Positions 17,139 to 26,388 of a stretch of DNA of 64,000 nucleotides are shown here, in pieces. Position 1 is the first letter of the stretch. Each line of letters begins with the position of its first letter. Made by a program: the position numbers and the translations under genes. The notes below the pieces were generated by a model. That model had not been told where the DNA came from and made no database searches. It saw only the letters and a list, made by a program, of their open reading frames with translations. This stretch comes from CAYPHY01 sp964410625 (GTDB taxonomy: Bacteria > Chloroflexota > Anaerolineae > Promineifilales > Promineifilaceae), in the NCBI GenBank assembly GCA_964410625.1, contig CAYPHY010000025.1, positions 7,521 to 71,520 on the forward strand, read 5' to 3'.

Positions 17139-18155
17139 ATGCGAAAGGCAACGATTATCTACAACCCTCGTGCCGGACAAACAAAAGTGGCCGGTACGCT
17201 CGAACAGGTGGCCGACCTATGGCGTGACCACGGGTGGTCGGTGCAAATCACACCCACACAAAAACCGGGGGACGCCACCATCCTGGCAAGCCAGGCAGCA
17301 CAAGCGGGCATCCATCTTGTTTTGGCCGCCGGAGGGGATGGCACATTGGGGGAAGTGGCAAATGGATTGGCGGGCAGCGAGACGATCCTCGCCCCCCTGC
17401 CCGCCGGAACAGCCAACTCTTTCGCCCGCGAACTCCACATGCCTTTGCCCAATCTGTTGAACCAACATCAACTACTGAACGCGGCCGAAACCCTGCTCAA
17501 CGGCCGCGTCCGGCAGATCGATCTCGGCTGGACAAAGTCAAGCCGTTCCACAAACCCCACCACCGGCCTCCACTGGTTGCTGTGGGGTGGCAGCGGAACG
17601 GATGGCTTTATTGTCGAACATGTGGAGCCACGCCCAACCTGGTCAAAGCGGCTAGGGCGTGTCGGCTATACCCTCCAGGGCTTAAGCGTCCTACCCCAGC
17701 TTCCCGGAATGCGGGCAACCGTTGATATAGACGGCCGCCGCTATGAAGGCAACTACCTGCTCGTCCTGGTCTGTAACTGCCGCCTCTATGCCGGGACAAT
17801 GCTGCTCAACCCGGAGGCCAAAATGGATGATGGCCTCTTTGAAATCTGGTTTTTTCGCGGGGAAAAGGGGGACTCCCTGGTCAGCACGGCCGCCCGCCTC
17901 GGCCGACTCTTTCGCTATGTGACCCAAATTCTGCTCCGCCGCCATACCCACGAGCCGGGGATCATGATGGTGCGCGGCCGCCACGTCACCATCCATACCG
18001 AACCGTCCATGCCCGTGCAAACCGACGGCGAACGCAGCGGCTGGACGCCCTTCACCTGCCAGGTGCGGCCCAACGCCCTACGCCTCCTCGCTCCCAGCAC
18101 TGCGCCGGAGGACTTGTTTGAAAAACAAGGGAGAAGGTTGAAGGATGAGGGATGA
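17139..18155 (+). CDS. Diacylglycerol kinase family lipid kinase
   Basis: This 338-aa protein of the YegS/BmrU/DgkB type phosphorylates a lipid hydroxyl. It has the N-terminal IIYNPRAGQ strand-loop and the nucleotide loop AAGGDGTLGEVANGLAGS (about residues 59-76), followed by LPAGTANSFARE. The C-terminal beta-sandwich contains the usual DGERSG motif. The ATG at 17139 is preferred over a TTG at 17127. The last residues (RRLKDEG) are encoded by a GATGAGGGATGA hairpin repeat that overlaps the stop. Confidence 0.88.
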   Translation: MRKATIIYNPRAGQTKVAGTLEQVADLWRDHGWSVQITPTQKPGDATILASQAAQAGIHLVLAAGGDGTLGEVANGLAGSETILAPLPAGTANSFARELHMPLPNLLNQHQLLNAAETLLNGRVRQIDLGWTKSSRSTNPTTGLHWLLWGGSGTDGFIVEHVEPRPTWSKRLGRVGYTLQGLSVLPQLPGMRATVDIDGRRYEGNYLLVLVCNCRLYAGTMLLNPEAKMDDGLFEIWFFRGEKGDSLVSTAARLGRLFRYVTQILLRRHTHEPGIMMVRGRHVTIHTEPSMPVQTDGERSGWTPFTCQVRPNALRLLAPSTAPEDLFEKQGRRLKDEG

Positions 18156-18208
18156 GGGATGAAATGTATTCTTTTCATCCTTCAGCCTTCATCCCTCATC
18201 CTTCTTCC
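18130..18208. repeat. Hairpin repeat, GGATGAGGGATGA flavour
   Basis: AGAAGGTTGAAGGATGAGGG on the left pairs with CCCTCATCCTTCTTCCTT on the right. It overlaps the stop codon of the lipid kinase and ends 36 bases before the threonine aldolase ATG. Confidence 0.85.
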
Positions 18209-18243
18209 TTGCACTCTGAGGCAGATTAACATAAACTTTACGC

Positions 18244-19302
18244 ATGGATAGAATTGACTTTCGTTCGGATACGGTCTCCTGGCCGACGGCGGCAATGCGC
18301 GAAGCGATGGCCTCGGCGCAGGTGGGTGATGATGTGTATGGCGAAGACCCAACTGTGCTGGCATTGGAAGCATTAGCGGCCGAAAAGACAGGCAAAGAGG
18401 CCGCCCTCTTCGTCGCCAGCGGCACAATGGGCAACCTGGTCAGCATCCTCAGCCACACCACACGCGGCGACGAGGCTATTGTCGGGCAAGACGCCCACAC
18501 CTTTCTCGCTGAGGCGGGAGGGATGGCGACGTTGGGCGGTGTGGTGCCACGGCCGTTGCCCACCGACGAAATGGGTAGAATGGAGCTGGCAGCAGTTAGA
18601 GCGGCCGTTCACGCCGATAATCCCCACTACCCGCGCACGCGGCTGATCCTGGTCGAGAACAGCTATGGCAGCAAAAACGGCTACCCCTTGCCTCCAGACT
18701 ACTTCGCGGGTATCCGCCAGATCGCAGACGCGCATGGGTTAGCTGTCCACCTGGACGGGGCGCGATTGTTCAACGCCGCTGTTGCCCAACAGCTTGCTCC
18801 GCGCGAACTCACCCAACATGTGGATTCCGTCACCTTTTGCCTGAGCAAAGGGCTGTGTGCGCCGGTCGGCTCGCTGGTTTGTGGCTCGGCCGACTTCATC
18901 CATCAGGCGCGGCGCGTGCGCAAGTCGCTCGGCGGGGGGATGAGGCAGGCCGGGGTATTGGCCGCTGCCGGAATAATTGCCCTTTGTGATATGGTGGAGC
19001 GGCTGGCAGCCGATCACCAACACGCCCAGACGCTGGCCCAAGGGTTGGCGCAAATCCCCGGCGTGGTCGTTCGGCCGGAGTTGATCAAAACCAACATCGT
19101 CTTTTTCCAACTTGACGAGCAACTTCCATTAACCGCGCCAGAGATCACGGCCGCTTTGCAACAACGCGCCAACATCTGGCTCAGCGCCACCGGCCCGCGC
19201 CACTTCCGCGCCGTCATCCACTACTGGATCGGCCCGCAAGAGGTGGAGCTATTTCTCGGTTTTATGGAAGAGATTATCATAGAGGCCAAAGAGCGAGACT
19301 AA
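18244..19302 (+). CDS. ltaE: Low-specificity L-threonine aldolase
   Basis: This 352-aa PLP enzyme of fold type I cleaves L-threonine or L-allo-threonine to glycine and acetaldehyde. The N-terminal signature DFRSDTVSWPT (5-15), the GDDVYGEDPTV segment (28-38), FVASGTMGNL, and the PLP lysine in SVTFCLSKGLCAPVGS are all present. Length is typical. No ribosome site is clear before the ATG. The family is polyphyletic, so stereospecificity cannot be stated. Confidence 0.92.
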   Translation: MDRIDFRSDTVSWPTAAMREAMASAQVGDDVYGEDPTVLALEALAAEKTGKEAALFVASGTMGNLVSILSHTTRGDEAIVGQDAHTFLAEAGGMATLGGVVPRPLPTDEMGRMELAAVRAAVHADNPHYPRTRLILVENSYGSKNGYPLPPDYFAGIRQIADAHGLAVHLDGARLFNAAVAQQLAPRELTQHVDSVTFCLSKGLCAPVGSLVCGSADFIHQARRVRKSLGGGMRQAGVLAAAGIIALCDMVERLAADHQHAQTLAQGLAQIPGVVVRPELIKTNIVFFQLDEQLPLTAPEITAALQQRANIWLSATGPRHFRAVIHYWIGPQEVELFLGFMEEIIIEAKERD

Positions 19303-19371
19303 GAGAGTGAGAGATTAGGAGACTGGGAGACTAATCGCGCAATCTCACAGTCTCCCAGTCTCCTAATCTCT
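19302..19371. repeat. Hairpin repeat, GAGATTAGGAGACTGGGAG flavour
   Basis: The left arm GAGATTAGGAGACTGGGAGA pairs almost perfectly with the right arm TCTCCCAGTCTCCTAATCTC. It ends 8 bases before GGAGG of the protein kinase gene. Confidence 0.9.
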
Positions 19372-19386
19372 TCTACCGGAGGAACC

Positions 19387-22300
19387 ATGACCAGCATCAT
19401 CGGTCAGACCATTAACAATCGCTATCGTCTCGACGCCTTGTTGGGCGATGGGGGCATGGGCACGGTTTATCGCGCCTATGATGCCGTCCTCGACCGCCAT
19501 GTGGCGATCAAGCTGATGCACAGCCACTTTGCCCGGCAGGAAGAGTTCCGGCGGCGGCTGGAGCAGGAAGCTCGCACGGCCGCCAAGCTCGACCATCCCT
19601 CCATTGTCCGCGTCTATGACTTCGGCGACTCCGACCACGGCCTGTTTATCGCCATGGAGTATGTGGACGGCGGCAGCCTGCGCGACCATCTGCGGCGGCT
19701 GCAACGGCTGGAAAAGTTTCTCCCTCTCAACCAAAGCTTGCAAATCGCCCTGCAAATCGCCGAAGCGCTGGACTACGCTTACCGGCGACAGCAAATCATC
19801 CACCGCGATGTCAAACCCGGCAACATCATCCTCAAGCGGCTTTCACGCCCCGACGAGGCCGGAGCGCAACCCTTCCGCGCCCTGCTGACTGATTTTGGGT
19901 TGGTCAAGCTCCAGGAGGGGATCAGCTTCACCCAAAGCGGCGCGACGGTCGGCACGCCCACCTATATGTCGCCGGAGCAGTGCGAAGGGCGGGAACTCGA
20001 CGGCCGCTCCGACCTCTACTCCCTCGGCGTCGTTCTCTATGAGCTAGTCACCAACCAGCTCCCCTTCACCTTCCAAACTCTTTCTGAAGCGATCACCACC
20101 CACCAACGGGGCATTCAACCGGCACTGCCCAGCGAGTTGCGTCCCGAAGTACCGCCGATCATTGACAGCCTGCTCAGCAAGGCACTGGCGAAGAACCCCA
20201 ATGATCGCTTTGCCAGCGGCGCGGAAATGGCCGATGCGCTGCGTAGCGCCCATGTCTCCCTTGAAGGGGCGCCGACGCGGGTGATGCTCCGCCAGGAACT
20301 CAACATCCTTGACCAGATGGCCGAACCGCCTGCTGGCTACGAACTGATCATCCGCACCCCCGGCCACCAGGACAGCCATTACAACCTGACCCGCTCGGTG
20401 ATCACCCTCGGCCGCAACCCGGACAACGATATCGTCCTACCGGCCGACGGCGTTTCGCGCCACCATTGCCGCCTGCTGGCGACCGCCCTCGGTTGGGAAG
20501 TGGTTGATCTCGGCGGCGTGAATGGCACCTGGCTTGATGACCGCCGCCTGCGCCCCGAAGAACAGACGCCCTTCCCCGTTGGCTCCGTCCTGCGCGTGGG
20601 GCCATATGAAATGACACTGGAGGGGCCAGACTTGCCGATGGTTGCCGTCAGCGACAGCCAGGCAGCGATGACCGTCCCCCCACCCTCCCCGCCTGGCCCA
20701 CAGATGACCGTCTCCCAGGCCCCGACCGAGCCACACTTACCCGGCCAGACCGCGCCACAAGCCACGACGGATGAGCCGTTGGCGCTCTTCCTGACGCGTG
20801 AACAAGTGGCGGTGCAACCAGGGCAACGAGCGGAGATCAAGGTGGAGGTGAAAAACCAGGGAACGGCCGACGACCGCGTGATTCTGCGCGTTCATGGCTT
20901 GCCCGCTTCCTGGCTGATCACCCCCGATGAGTTTATGCCAGTTCCGGCCGGTCAGACCGTCCCGATTTCCTTCTACATTCGGCCGCCGCGCAACCGCGAC
21001 ACCCCCACCGGTCGCCAGCGATTGCGTGTTGAACTCGTCTCGCAACGCCTGCCCGATCTGAAGCTGGCGACGACGGCCGTCATCAATATTGACGGCTACA
21101 TTGACTACACCGCCGCGCTGGAAGAAGAGCAAATCCGCGTCCCCGGCAGCACCATCGTCAACATCCAAAACACGGGCAACACAACGGGCGAATTCAGCGT
21201 CATCGCCCGTGACCCCCAACAGGCGTTGCGCTTCCAGGGGGAGCGCGGCCGTATTCGCCTGTTGCCCGGACAGGCCGCCAACGTGCAATTAGAGATAGAC
21301 CCGCGCCAGGCAAGCTGGTTTGGCAGCGGCGAGATTTACCCCTTTGAAGTGGAAGTGCAGGCGCAAAACGGGGCGCGACAGGTATTAAGCGGCGAGGCCC
21401 ATGCCGCCTCGGCCATTCCCATCTTCTGGGTCTATGCCGGGCTTTTTGCCGCCGTCTTTGCCTGCGTGTTGGCCGCCCTGGTCATTCTGCCGGGGTTGAC
21501 TTCACGCTTCTTCGGCATTGGGGCCACCCTTACGCCCACGCCGACGCTCTCGTTGGAGGCAATTGCCGCCACCGAAACGACGGTGGCTATGGCGCAAACC
21601 GTGGTTGTCGCCACCCAGGCGGCCGATGCTACCAACGCAGCGGCTACGGCGGCCGTTGCCGGTGACGCCGACCAGGATGGGCTGAGCGACGCCCAGGAAG
21701 CCATTCTACAAACCGACCCCAATAATCCCGACAGCGATGGCGATGGGCTGACGGATGGGGAAGAGGTATTGGTGCACAACACCAACCCGCGCAATCGCGA
21801 TAGTGACGGCGACACGCTCAGCGACGGCGATGAGGTGAATATCCACCGCACCAACCCCAACAACCCCGACACCGATGGCGACGGCATCCCCGATGGCGTG
21901 GAAGTGGCGACGGGCACTGATCCGCTGGTCCCCAACCCGCCAACCGCCACCCCCGACACCCCGACGATTCCACCAACCTGGACAAATACCCCCGTGCCGG
22001 ATACGCCGACGTGGACCGTTGTTCCGCCTACCGCCACTGATACGCCCTTACCCACCGTGACGTTGACCGATACGCCACTGCCTTCGGCCACCGCCACACT
22101 GCAACCCACCGAGGCCCCCAGCGCAACCGCCACCGCAACCACACCCAGCGGAGGGACCAACCCATCCTTAGTATGCGTCACCACACCGCCGACGATTGAC
22201 GGCAATTTCTCCGAGTGGACGGCCGCCCCCCTCGTCGAATTTCAACCCGGCGGCAACGCCGCCCGGCGGGTACAGCTCTACGCTGTGCGCGATGCCGGAC

Positions 22301-22716
22301 GGCTCTATATGGCCTTTGTGATCAACGACAACACCAATGATCCTGCCGATTCGCTGCGCCTCTACATTGACACCACCAACAACGGCGGCGACCCAGACAC
22401 GGCCGACCGCTTCATCCAGGTCATCCGCAACGGCACGCGCTCCATCTTTGCCGGCGTCGGCAGCAACGCTGATGGACTGGACTGGGACACCAGCTACTCC
22501 AGCAGCAATTGGCAAGGAGCAATCGGCGAACCCGGGAACAATCAGTGGGTTGTCGAACTCCAGATTGATGTGAATGCGGAAATGGCCTCGCTCGGCAACC
22601 CCTTTGGGATGATGGCCGAGGTGCTATACACCGGGGAATTGGCAACCTGGCCCGACTCGGCCGTCTCCAATGCGGCCGATACGTGGCAAGATATTAATAA
22701 TGTTCTCTGTCAATAA
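19387..22716 (+). CDS. Membrane Ser/Thr protein kinase with FHA, TSP3 repeats and a CBM9-like C-terminal domain
   Basis: This 1109-aa receptor-like kinase has a cytoplasmic Hanks-type kinase at about 13-285 (GDGGMG 20-25, Lys42, HRDVKPGN 139-146, DFG 169-171, PTYMSPEQ), then an FHA domain at about 325-400 (GRNPDNDI 342-349, SRHH 357-360). A region of two beta-sandwich domains follows. A membrane helix at about 678-702 leads to an outside part with four thrombospondin type-3-like calcium repeats (DxDxDGLxD), a Thr/Pro-rich linker and a C-terminal domain starting TIDGNFSEW, as in CBM9/DOMON-like folds. The strong ribosome site GGAGG precedes the ATG. It may sense an extracellular glycan or calcium (inference). 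Confidence 0.9.
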   Translation: MTSIIGQTINNRYRLDALLGDGGMGTVYRAYDAVLDRHVAIKLMHSHFARQEEFRRRLEQEARTAAKLDHPSIVRVYDFGDSDHGLFIAMEYVDGGSLRDHLRRLQRLEKFLPLNQSLQIALQIAEALDYAYRRQQIIHRDVKPGNIILKRLSRPDEAGAQPFRALLTDFGLVKLQEGISFTQSGATVGTPTYMSPEQCEGRELDGRSDLYSLGVVLYELVTNQLPFTFQTLSEAITTHQRGIQPALPSELRPEVPPIIDSLLSKALAKNPNDRFASGAEMADALRSAHVSLEGAPTRVMLRQELNILDQMAEPPAGYELIIRTPGHQDSHYNLTRSVITLGRNPDNDIVLPADGVSRHHCRLLATALGWEVVDLGGVNGTWLDDRRLRPEEQTPFPVGSVLRVGPYEMTLEGPDLPMVAVSDSQAAMTVPPPSPPGPQMTVSQAPTEPHLPGQTAPQATTDEPLALFLTREQVAVQPGQRAEIKVEVKNQGTADDRVILRVHGLPASWLITPDEFMPVPAGQTVPISFYIRPPRNRDTPTGRQRLRVELVSQRLPDLKLATTAVINIDGYIDYTAALEEEQIRVPGSTIVNIQNTGNTTGEFSVIARDPQQALRFQGERGRIRLLPGQAANVQLEIDPRQASWFGSGEIYPFEVEVQAQNGARQVLSGEAHAASAIPIFWVYAGLFAAVFACVLAALVILPGLTSRFFGIGATLTPTPTLSLEAIAATETTVAMAQTVVVATQAADATNAAATAAVAGDADQDGLSDAQEAILQTDPNNPDSDGDGLTDGEEVLVHNTNPRNRDSDGDTLSDGDEVNIHRTNPNNPDTDGDGIPDGVEVATGTDPLVPNPPTATPDTPTIPPTWTNTPVPDTPTWTVVPPTATDTPLPTVTLTDTPLPSATATLQPTEAPSATATATTPSGGTNPSLVCVTTPPTIDGNFSEWTAAPLVEFQPGGNAARRVQLYAVRDAGRLYMAFVINDNTNDPADSLRLYIDTTNNGGDPDTADRFIQVIRNGTRSIFAGVGSNADGLDWDTSYSSSNWQGAIGEPGNNQWVVELQIDVNAEMASLGNPFGMMAEVLYTGELATWPDSAVSNAADTWQDINNVLCQ

Positions 22717-22736
22717 GACAAAATTTTGGTTATAAT
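22707..22736 (+). promoter_or_regulatory. Sigma-70-type promoter for the MFS leader RNA
   Basis: TATAAT at 22731-22736 has CTGTCA 18 bases upstream at 22707-22712. It overlaps the end of the kinase gene and would start a leader RNA of about 105 bases before the MFS ATG. Confidence 0.55.
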
Positions 22737-22739
22737 GTA

Positions 22740-22830
22740 GAGACGTTACGTCTTACAGACGAGTATGGCAACGTCACTACCATACCAAAATCCGACCTCC
22801 CGTAGGCATTGTCGGCGGGAGGTCTTTTTT
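22740..22830 (+). ncRNA. Structured leader (candidate attenuator) upstream of MFS gene
   Basis: Three hairpins follow the promoter: AGACG/CGTCT (22741-22753 region), GTATGG/CCATAC enclosing 11 bases (about 22763-22785), and an intrinsic terminator with perfect 9-base arms (22794-22802 and 22816-22824) followed by six T residues. The terminator ends 17 bases before the MFS start codon, so this looks like a transcription-attenuation device. I do not recognise it as a known riboswitch class. It could instead just be the kinase-gene terminator. Confidence 0.5.
22794..22830 (+). terminator. Intrinsic terminator before MFS gene
   Basis: GACCTCCCG and CGGGAGGTC pair perfectly across 13 bases and are followed by TTTTTT. 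It ends either the kinase mRNA or the MFS leader RNA. Confidence 0.85.
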
Positions 22831-22847
22831 ATCGAGGTCTTTCCATC

Positions 22848-24092
22848 ATGTTCACGCAACTACCCGTCGAGAGTTTGACGGCGCGAGAGCGTTCGCGGGG
22901 ACTGCTCACCGTCATGGTGATCTGGTTCCTGATGCACGCCGGGTTCTTTCTGATTATCCCCCTCCTCTCCGTTCATTACGTAGACGAAATGGGCTGGGCG
23001 GCCGCCTTCATCGGCGTTGTCCTCGCCACCCGCCAATTTACCCAACAAGGTCTGACGGTCTTTGGCGGCGCGTTGGCCGACCGCTTTGGCTCCAAAGGCT
23101 TGATCATGCTTGGCGTGGGCATCCGCGCGATCAGTTTTGTGCTGATGGGCTTTGCCACCATCCCTTCTATCTTGTTGCTCTCCGGCTTCCTGGCCGCCAT
23201 CGGTGGCGCACTGTTCGACGCGCCCCAAAAGGCGACCGTCGCCGCCCTGGCCCCCGTCGAAAAGCAGGCCGAATTCTTTGCCCAGGCTGGGATGCTGCAA
23301 AATATCGCCCGCACCGTTGGCCCGCTGGTCGGCGCGGCGTTGATCCGCTTCGACTTTCGCATGGTCGGCCTCGGTGCGGCCGCTTTCTTCCTGCTCGCCT
23401 TCTTCATCACCTGGCTCTTTTTGCCTGCTGTGGAAATCTGCCCCACCCGCACGCGCACCAGTGATGGGCTACGGATCGCCTTCCGTGATCGTGCCTTTAT
23501 GATTTTTGTCGCGCTGCTGATGGGCTTCTGGTTCATGTGGGTGCAACTCTCTATCGCCATTCCGCTGGAAGCCAAAGCGTTGACCGGCGACAATAGCAGC
23601 GTCGCCATTGTGTTCACCGTCAGCGCCGTGCTGGCCGTCTTGTTGCAAATCCCCGCCTTGCGCCTCTCGCAACGCTTCTTACAACCGATGCCCACCATTG
23701 TCATTGGTGTGCTGCTGATGGCCTTTGGGCTGGCGGCCGTCGCCCTCGTCGGCAGTATGTTCGGGCTTTATGGGGCGTTGTTCTTCTTTTCGTTGGGGAC
23801 GGTCTTGGTGATGCCAAACGTGCAAACAGTGACGGCCGCCCTGGCCGACGAACGCGCCCGCGGCACCTATTTCGGCGTCAGTTCGCTCTCCCTCGCCATT
23901 GGTGGCGGGGTCGGCCACATCGTCGGCGGTTGGCTGGTGGACACGGCCGCGCGAATTAGTTGGATGCCCCTACCCTGGATCGTCTTTGGGTTGGTCGGTG
24001 CGGCCTCGGCCGCTGGTCTGGCTGCCTTCGTCTGGTGGCAAAACCACCGTATCCCTGTCATCTCCCACCCCGTCGCGGCTGGTGGTGATTAG
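22848..24092 (+). CDS. Major facilitator superfamily transporter (MdtH/drug-efflux-like)
   Basis: This 414-aa protein has 12 predicted membrane helices. The motif-A-like loop GGALADRFGSKG lies between helices 2 and 3, and a weaker copy is in the second half. This layout fits DHA1-type exporters such as MdtH. Substrate is unknown. I start at the ATG at 22848 rather than 22809, because the upstream segment lies inside the terminator hairpin. The leader with a terminator 17 bases upstream suggests control by premature termination. Confidence 0.85.
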   Translation: MFTQLPVESLTARERSRGLLTVMVIWFLMHAGFFLIIPLLSVHYVDEMGWAAAFIGVVLATRQFTQQGLTVFGGALADRFGSKGLIMLGVGIRAISFVLMGFATIPSILLLSGFLAAIGGALFDAPQKATVAALAPVEKQAEFFAQAGMLQNIARTVGPLVGAALIRFDFRMVGLGAAAFFLLAFFITWLFLPAVEICPTRTRTSDGLRIAFRDRAFMIFVALLMGFWFMWVQLSIAIPLEAKALTGDNSSVAIVFTVSAVLAVLLQIPALRLSQRFLQPMPTIVIGVLLMAFGLAAVALVGSMFGLYGALFFFSLGTVLVMPNVQTVTAALADERARGTYFGVSSLSLAIGGGVGHIVGGWLVDTAARISWMPLPWIVFGLVGAASAAGLAAFVWWQNHRIPVISHPVAAGGD

Positions 24093-24104
24093 GCAATTAA
24101 ATCG

Positions 24105-24221
24105 TGGTGTAATGGTGTATTAGTATATTGGTGTACTGGTGTATTGATATATTCAGTCGAGTGACATGCTCAATACACCAGTACACAAATACACCAATAT
24201 ACCCAATATACCATTACACTA
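24105..24221. repeat. Hairpin repeat, GGTGTATTGGTGTA flavour
   Basis: GGTGTATTAGTATATTGG-type units pair with CCAATATACCCAATATACC-type units across a short centre. It lies between convergent MFS and FkbM genes and overlaps the FkbM stop. Confidence 0.85.
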
Positions 24222-24965
24222 CCTTTTCAACCGCGCCACCACATCCCCCGAACGCTTGCATGCGGCAAGCCTGGTTGCTAAGGCATCAGCATCGAGCCAG
24301 GTTGGTGACTGCCAGCGGTGGCTCTCTCCTTCGAAGTAGTTATATTCATAACCGCCATCCCGGCCCGCTAATTCTCCTAAACGCGCTAAACAACGAAAGG
24401 TATCCTCTATCGTGATGGGGATATACTCGAAGGAAAGTGCAGGCAGTGGTTGAGACAGGCCACGCAAGACCTGCAACTCATACCCCTCCACATCAATCTT
24501 GCAAAAAGCGGGCAGCCCATATTGCTCAATCAAAATATCGAGCGTGGTGATTGGCACGGCCGTCACCTGCTGCCAACGTACCCCGGCAAAGGAGCTATCT
24601 TGCTGAACGGCCGCCATCCAATCTGTGGAGAGCGTGCTAACTGTCGGGTTGGTCGGGTCAAGATGAAGGGAAGCAGTCCCGGCTTTCTCCCCCAAAGCCA
24701 GCGGCAAAATCGTGATGTTTGGATCGCGGCCGTAAAGTCGCCCCAACCACGACACCAACGGCGGGTATGGTTCAAGAGCAACCACTCGCGCTCCTAACCG
24801 TCGCCAGGCGGCGATGCGGTTGCCCACATGCGCCCCCACATCAAAGCACAACGCCCCTGGCTGAATAAATGGCGCAAAAAAACGGGCAATACGGCCGATC
24901 CGCCCCGGAACCCCATAATAAATCAACACCGACCGCCACAACCCTACCTGTTCTTGCAGGCTCAT
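24219..24965 (-). CDS. FkbM family methyltransferase
   Basis: This 248-aa SAM-dependent methyltransferase of the FkbM type typically O-methylates sugars or polyketides. Motif I is GALCFDVGAHVGNRI, and the post-I acidic residue is in VVALEPYPP. The family signature KIDVEGYELQVLRGL is complete. An in-frame ATG at 25064 would add 33 residues read from a GTATTGGTGTATTG hairpin repeat. I therefore start at 24965, where homology begins. Confidence 0.87.
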   Translation of the reverse strand: MSLQEQVGLWRSVLIYYGVPGRIGRIARFFAPFIQPGALCFDVGAHVGNRIAAWRRLGARVVALEPYPPLVSWLGRLYGRDPNITILPLALGEKAGTASLHLDPTNPTVSTLSTDWMAAVQQDSSFAGVRWQQVTAVPITTLDILIEQYGLPAFCKIDVEGYELQVLRGLSQPLPALSFEYIPITIEDTFRCLARLGELAGRDGGYEYNYFEGESHRWQSPTWLDADALATRLAACKRSGDVVARLKR

Positions 24966-24999
24966 TCGCCCTACTAATCTCCCGGTACTGGTAAAGGGT

Positions 25000-25085
25000 T
25001 TATGGGTATATTGGTGTATTGAGCATATCACCAAAGCGAATAAACCAATATACGAATAGACCAATACACCACTACACCACTACCC
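25000..25085. repeat. Hairpin repeat, GTATATTGGTGTATTG flavour
   Basis: Left-arm units GGGTATATTGGTGTATTG and right-arm units CCAATATACG and CCAATACACC pair imperfectly. It separates the phosphatase from the FkbM gene on the minus strand. Confidence 0.8.
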
Positions 25086-25092
25086 CCAATCT

Positions 25093-26346
25093 CTAATCTC
25101 CAATCTCCTCCCCCACCGCCAACGCCAACAACGTCACATCATCCGTCGGCGGCGCGCCGCGCGTCCAGTTGCGGATACTACTGACCATATATTCGACCAA
25201 TGCAGGGGCATTAAATTCACGACAGCTATCCAGCGCATCTAATAGACGCTCACGGCCGTAATTCTCCAATTCCGGGTTTTCCGCGTCCGGCACGCCGTCA
25301 CTATAGAGCAGCAGCCGGTCTCCGGGTTTTAAGATCAGCGTATGCTCCTCCAGGGTGAGATCCTCAATCATGCCTAGAAAACGGCCGCCACCGGGCAACG
25401 TCTGGATCGGCAAGCCGGGGCGGGCCAGCAACGGCCGTTCATGCGCCGCGCGAACATAAGTCAACTTCCGGCTTGGCAGGTGCAAGACGCCATAAAAGGC
25501 GGTCACAAATACATCGGTGGTGGATGCTCCGGCAACTCCGATCAACCCGCGATGAACAGCCAGCGCAACGGCCGCGGGCGACAAAGAGCGCAACGCTTCC
25601 GTATAAAACAGCGTTCGGGTCACGGCCATGTATAGCGCGGCATGGAGTCCCTTATCGGCCACATCGGCGATTAGAATCCCAACATGCTCATCATCCAGAC
25701 GCAACACATCATAGAGATCGCCGCCCACCGACCGCGCCGGTTGTAGATAGGCGGTGAACTCATAGCCGGGATAGGCGGGCAAGGCCTGGGGCAAGAGGCT
25801 ACGCTGGACATCGGCCGCCAGCTCCATCTCCCGTTCCAGCCGTTCTTGCTCCACCAGCTTCGCCTGTGCCGCTTGCAAATTGCTATACGCTTCCTGCAAT
25901 TTAACGTTCTTCAACCGTAGCTCTTCAATTGTCAACGCATCCAGCACACGCATTGACCAGAGGATGCGGCGCGTCATCGCATAGGCCAGCGCGGGGTTGT
26001 GTTCCACCAGTTGATCAAAGACCTCCTCGTCAACTTCCAGGAACGTCGCCTCGGTCAATGCCTTCACAGTCGCCATGCGTGGGGCATTGTCCAGCAAGCC
26101 CATCTCGCCGAAGAACTCGCGTGGCCCCATCACATTGAGGACATATTCCCCATCCTCGGTGCTACGCACGGCCACTGCCTTTCCGCTCTCCACCACATAA
26201 AAGACGTGTTCAAACGCGCCCTGGTTAACCAGGATGGTACCCGGCGGATAAGTGCGCCGCCGCGCAACCTGCCGCAACTGCTCGATAATCGGCTCCTCAA
26301 GTTTTTGGGGAGGGGGATTGGTCGCTGGGGCTTCGATAATTTCCAT
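25093..26346 (-). CDS. PP2C-type (SpoIIE-like) phosphatase with N-terminal cyclic-nucleotide-binding domain
   Basis: This 417-aa signalling protein has a cNMP-binding (Crp-like) domain at about 20-135 (GTILVNQGAFEHVFYVV; GEMGLLDNAPRMATVKA). A coiled coil of about 150-195 follows, then a PPM/SpoIIE phosphatase domain at about 200-410 with metal-binding VGGDLYDV, IADVADKGLHAAL and LYSDGVPDAEN plus DDVTLLAL. It probably dephosphorylates an anti-sigma antagonist or similar partner in response to a nucleotide (inference). The ATG at 26346 excludes a repeat-derived extension reaching 26442. Confidence 0.9.
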   Translation of the reverse strand: MEIIEAPATNPPPQKLEEPIIEQLRQVARRRTYPPGTILVNQGAFEHVFYVVESGKAVAVRSTEDGEYVLNVMGPREFFGEMGLLDNAPRMATVKALTEATFLEVDEEVFDQLVEHNPALAYAMTRRILWSMRVLDALTIEELRLKNVKLQEAYSNLQAAQAKLVEQERLEREMELAADVQRSLLPQALPAYPGYEFTAYLQPARSVGGDLYDVLRLDDEHVGILIADVADKGLHAALYMAVTRTLFYTEALRSLSPAAVALAVHRGLIGVAGASTTDVFVTAFYGVLHLPSRKLTYVRAAHERPLLARPGLPIQTLPGGGRFLGMIEDLTLEEHTLILKPGDRLLLYSDGVPDAENPELENYGRERLLDALDSCREFNAPALVEYMVSSIRNWTRGAPPTDDVTLLALAVGEEIGD

Positions 26347-26388
26347 ATTTACATCAAGTGAGCAGTAGACAGTTGTAGTAGGTGGTAA

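Noticed and set aside
21432..22205. A 257-codon open frame antisense to the kinase gene
   Set aside because: It is a Val/Ser/Gly-rich shadow of the Thr/Pro-rich linker and Asp-rich calcium repeats of the kinase on the other strand. It has no family motif.
24969..25064. Extended N-terminus for the FkbM protein
   Set aside because: The extra residues are read from a hairpin repeat and do not match the family.
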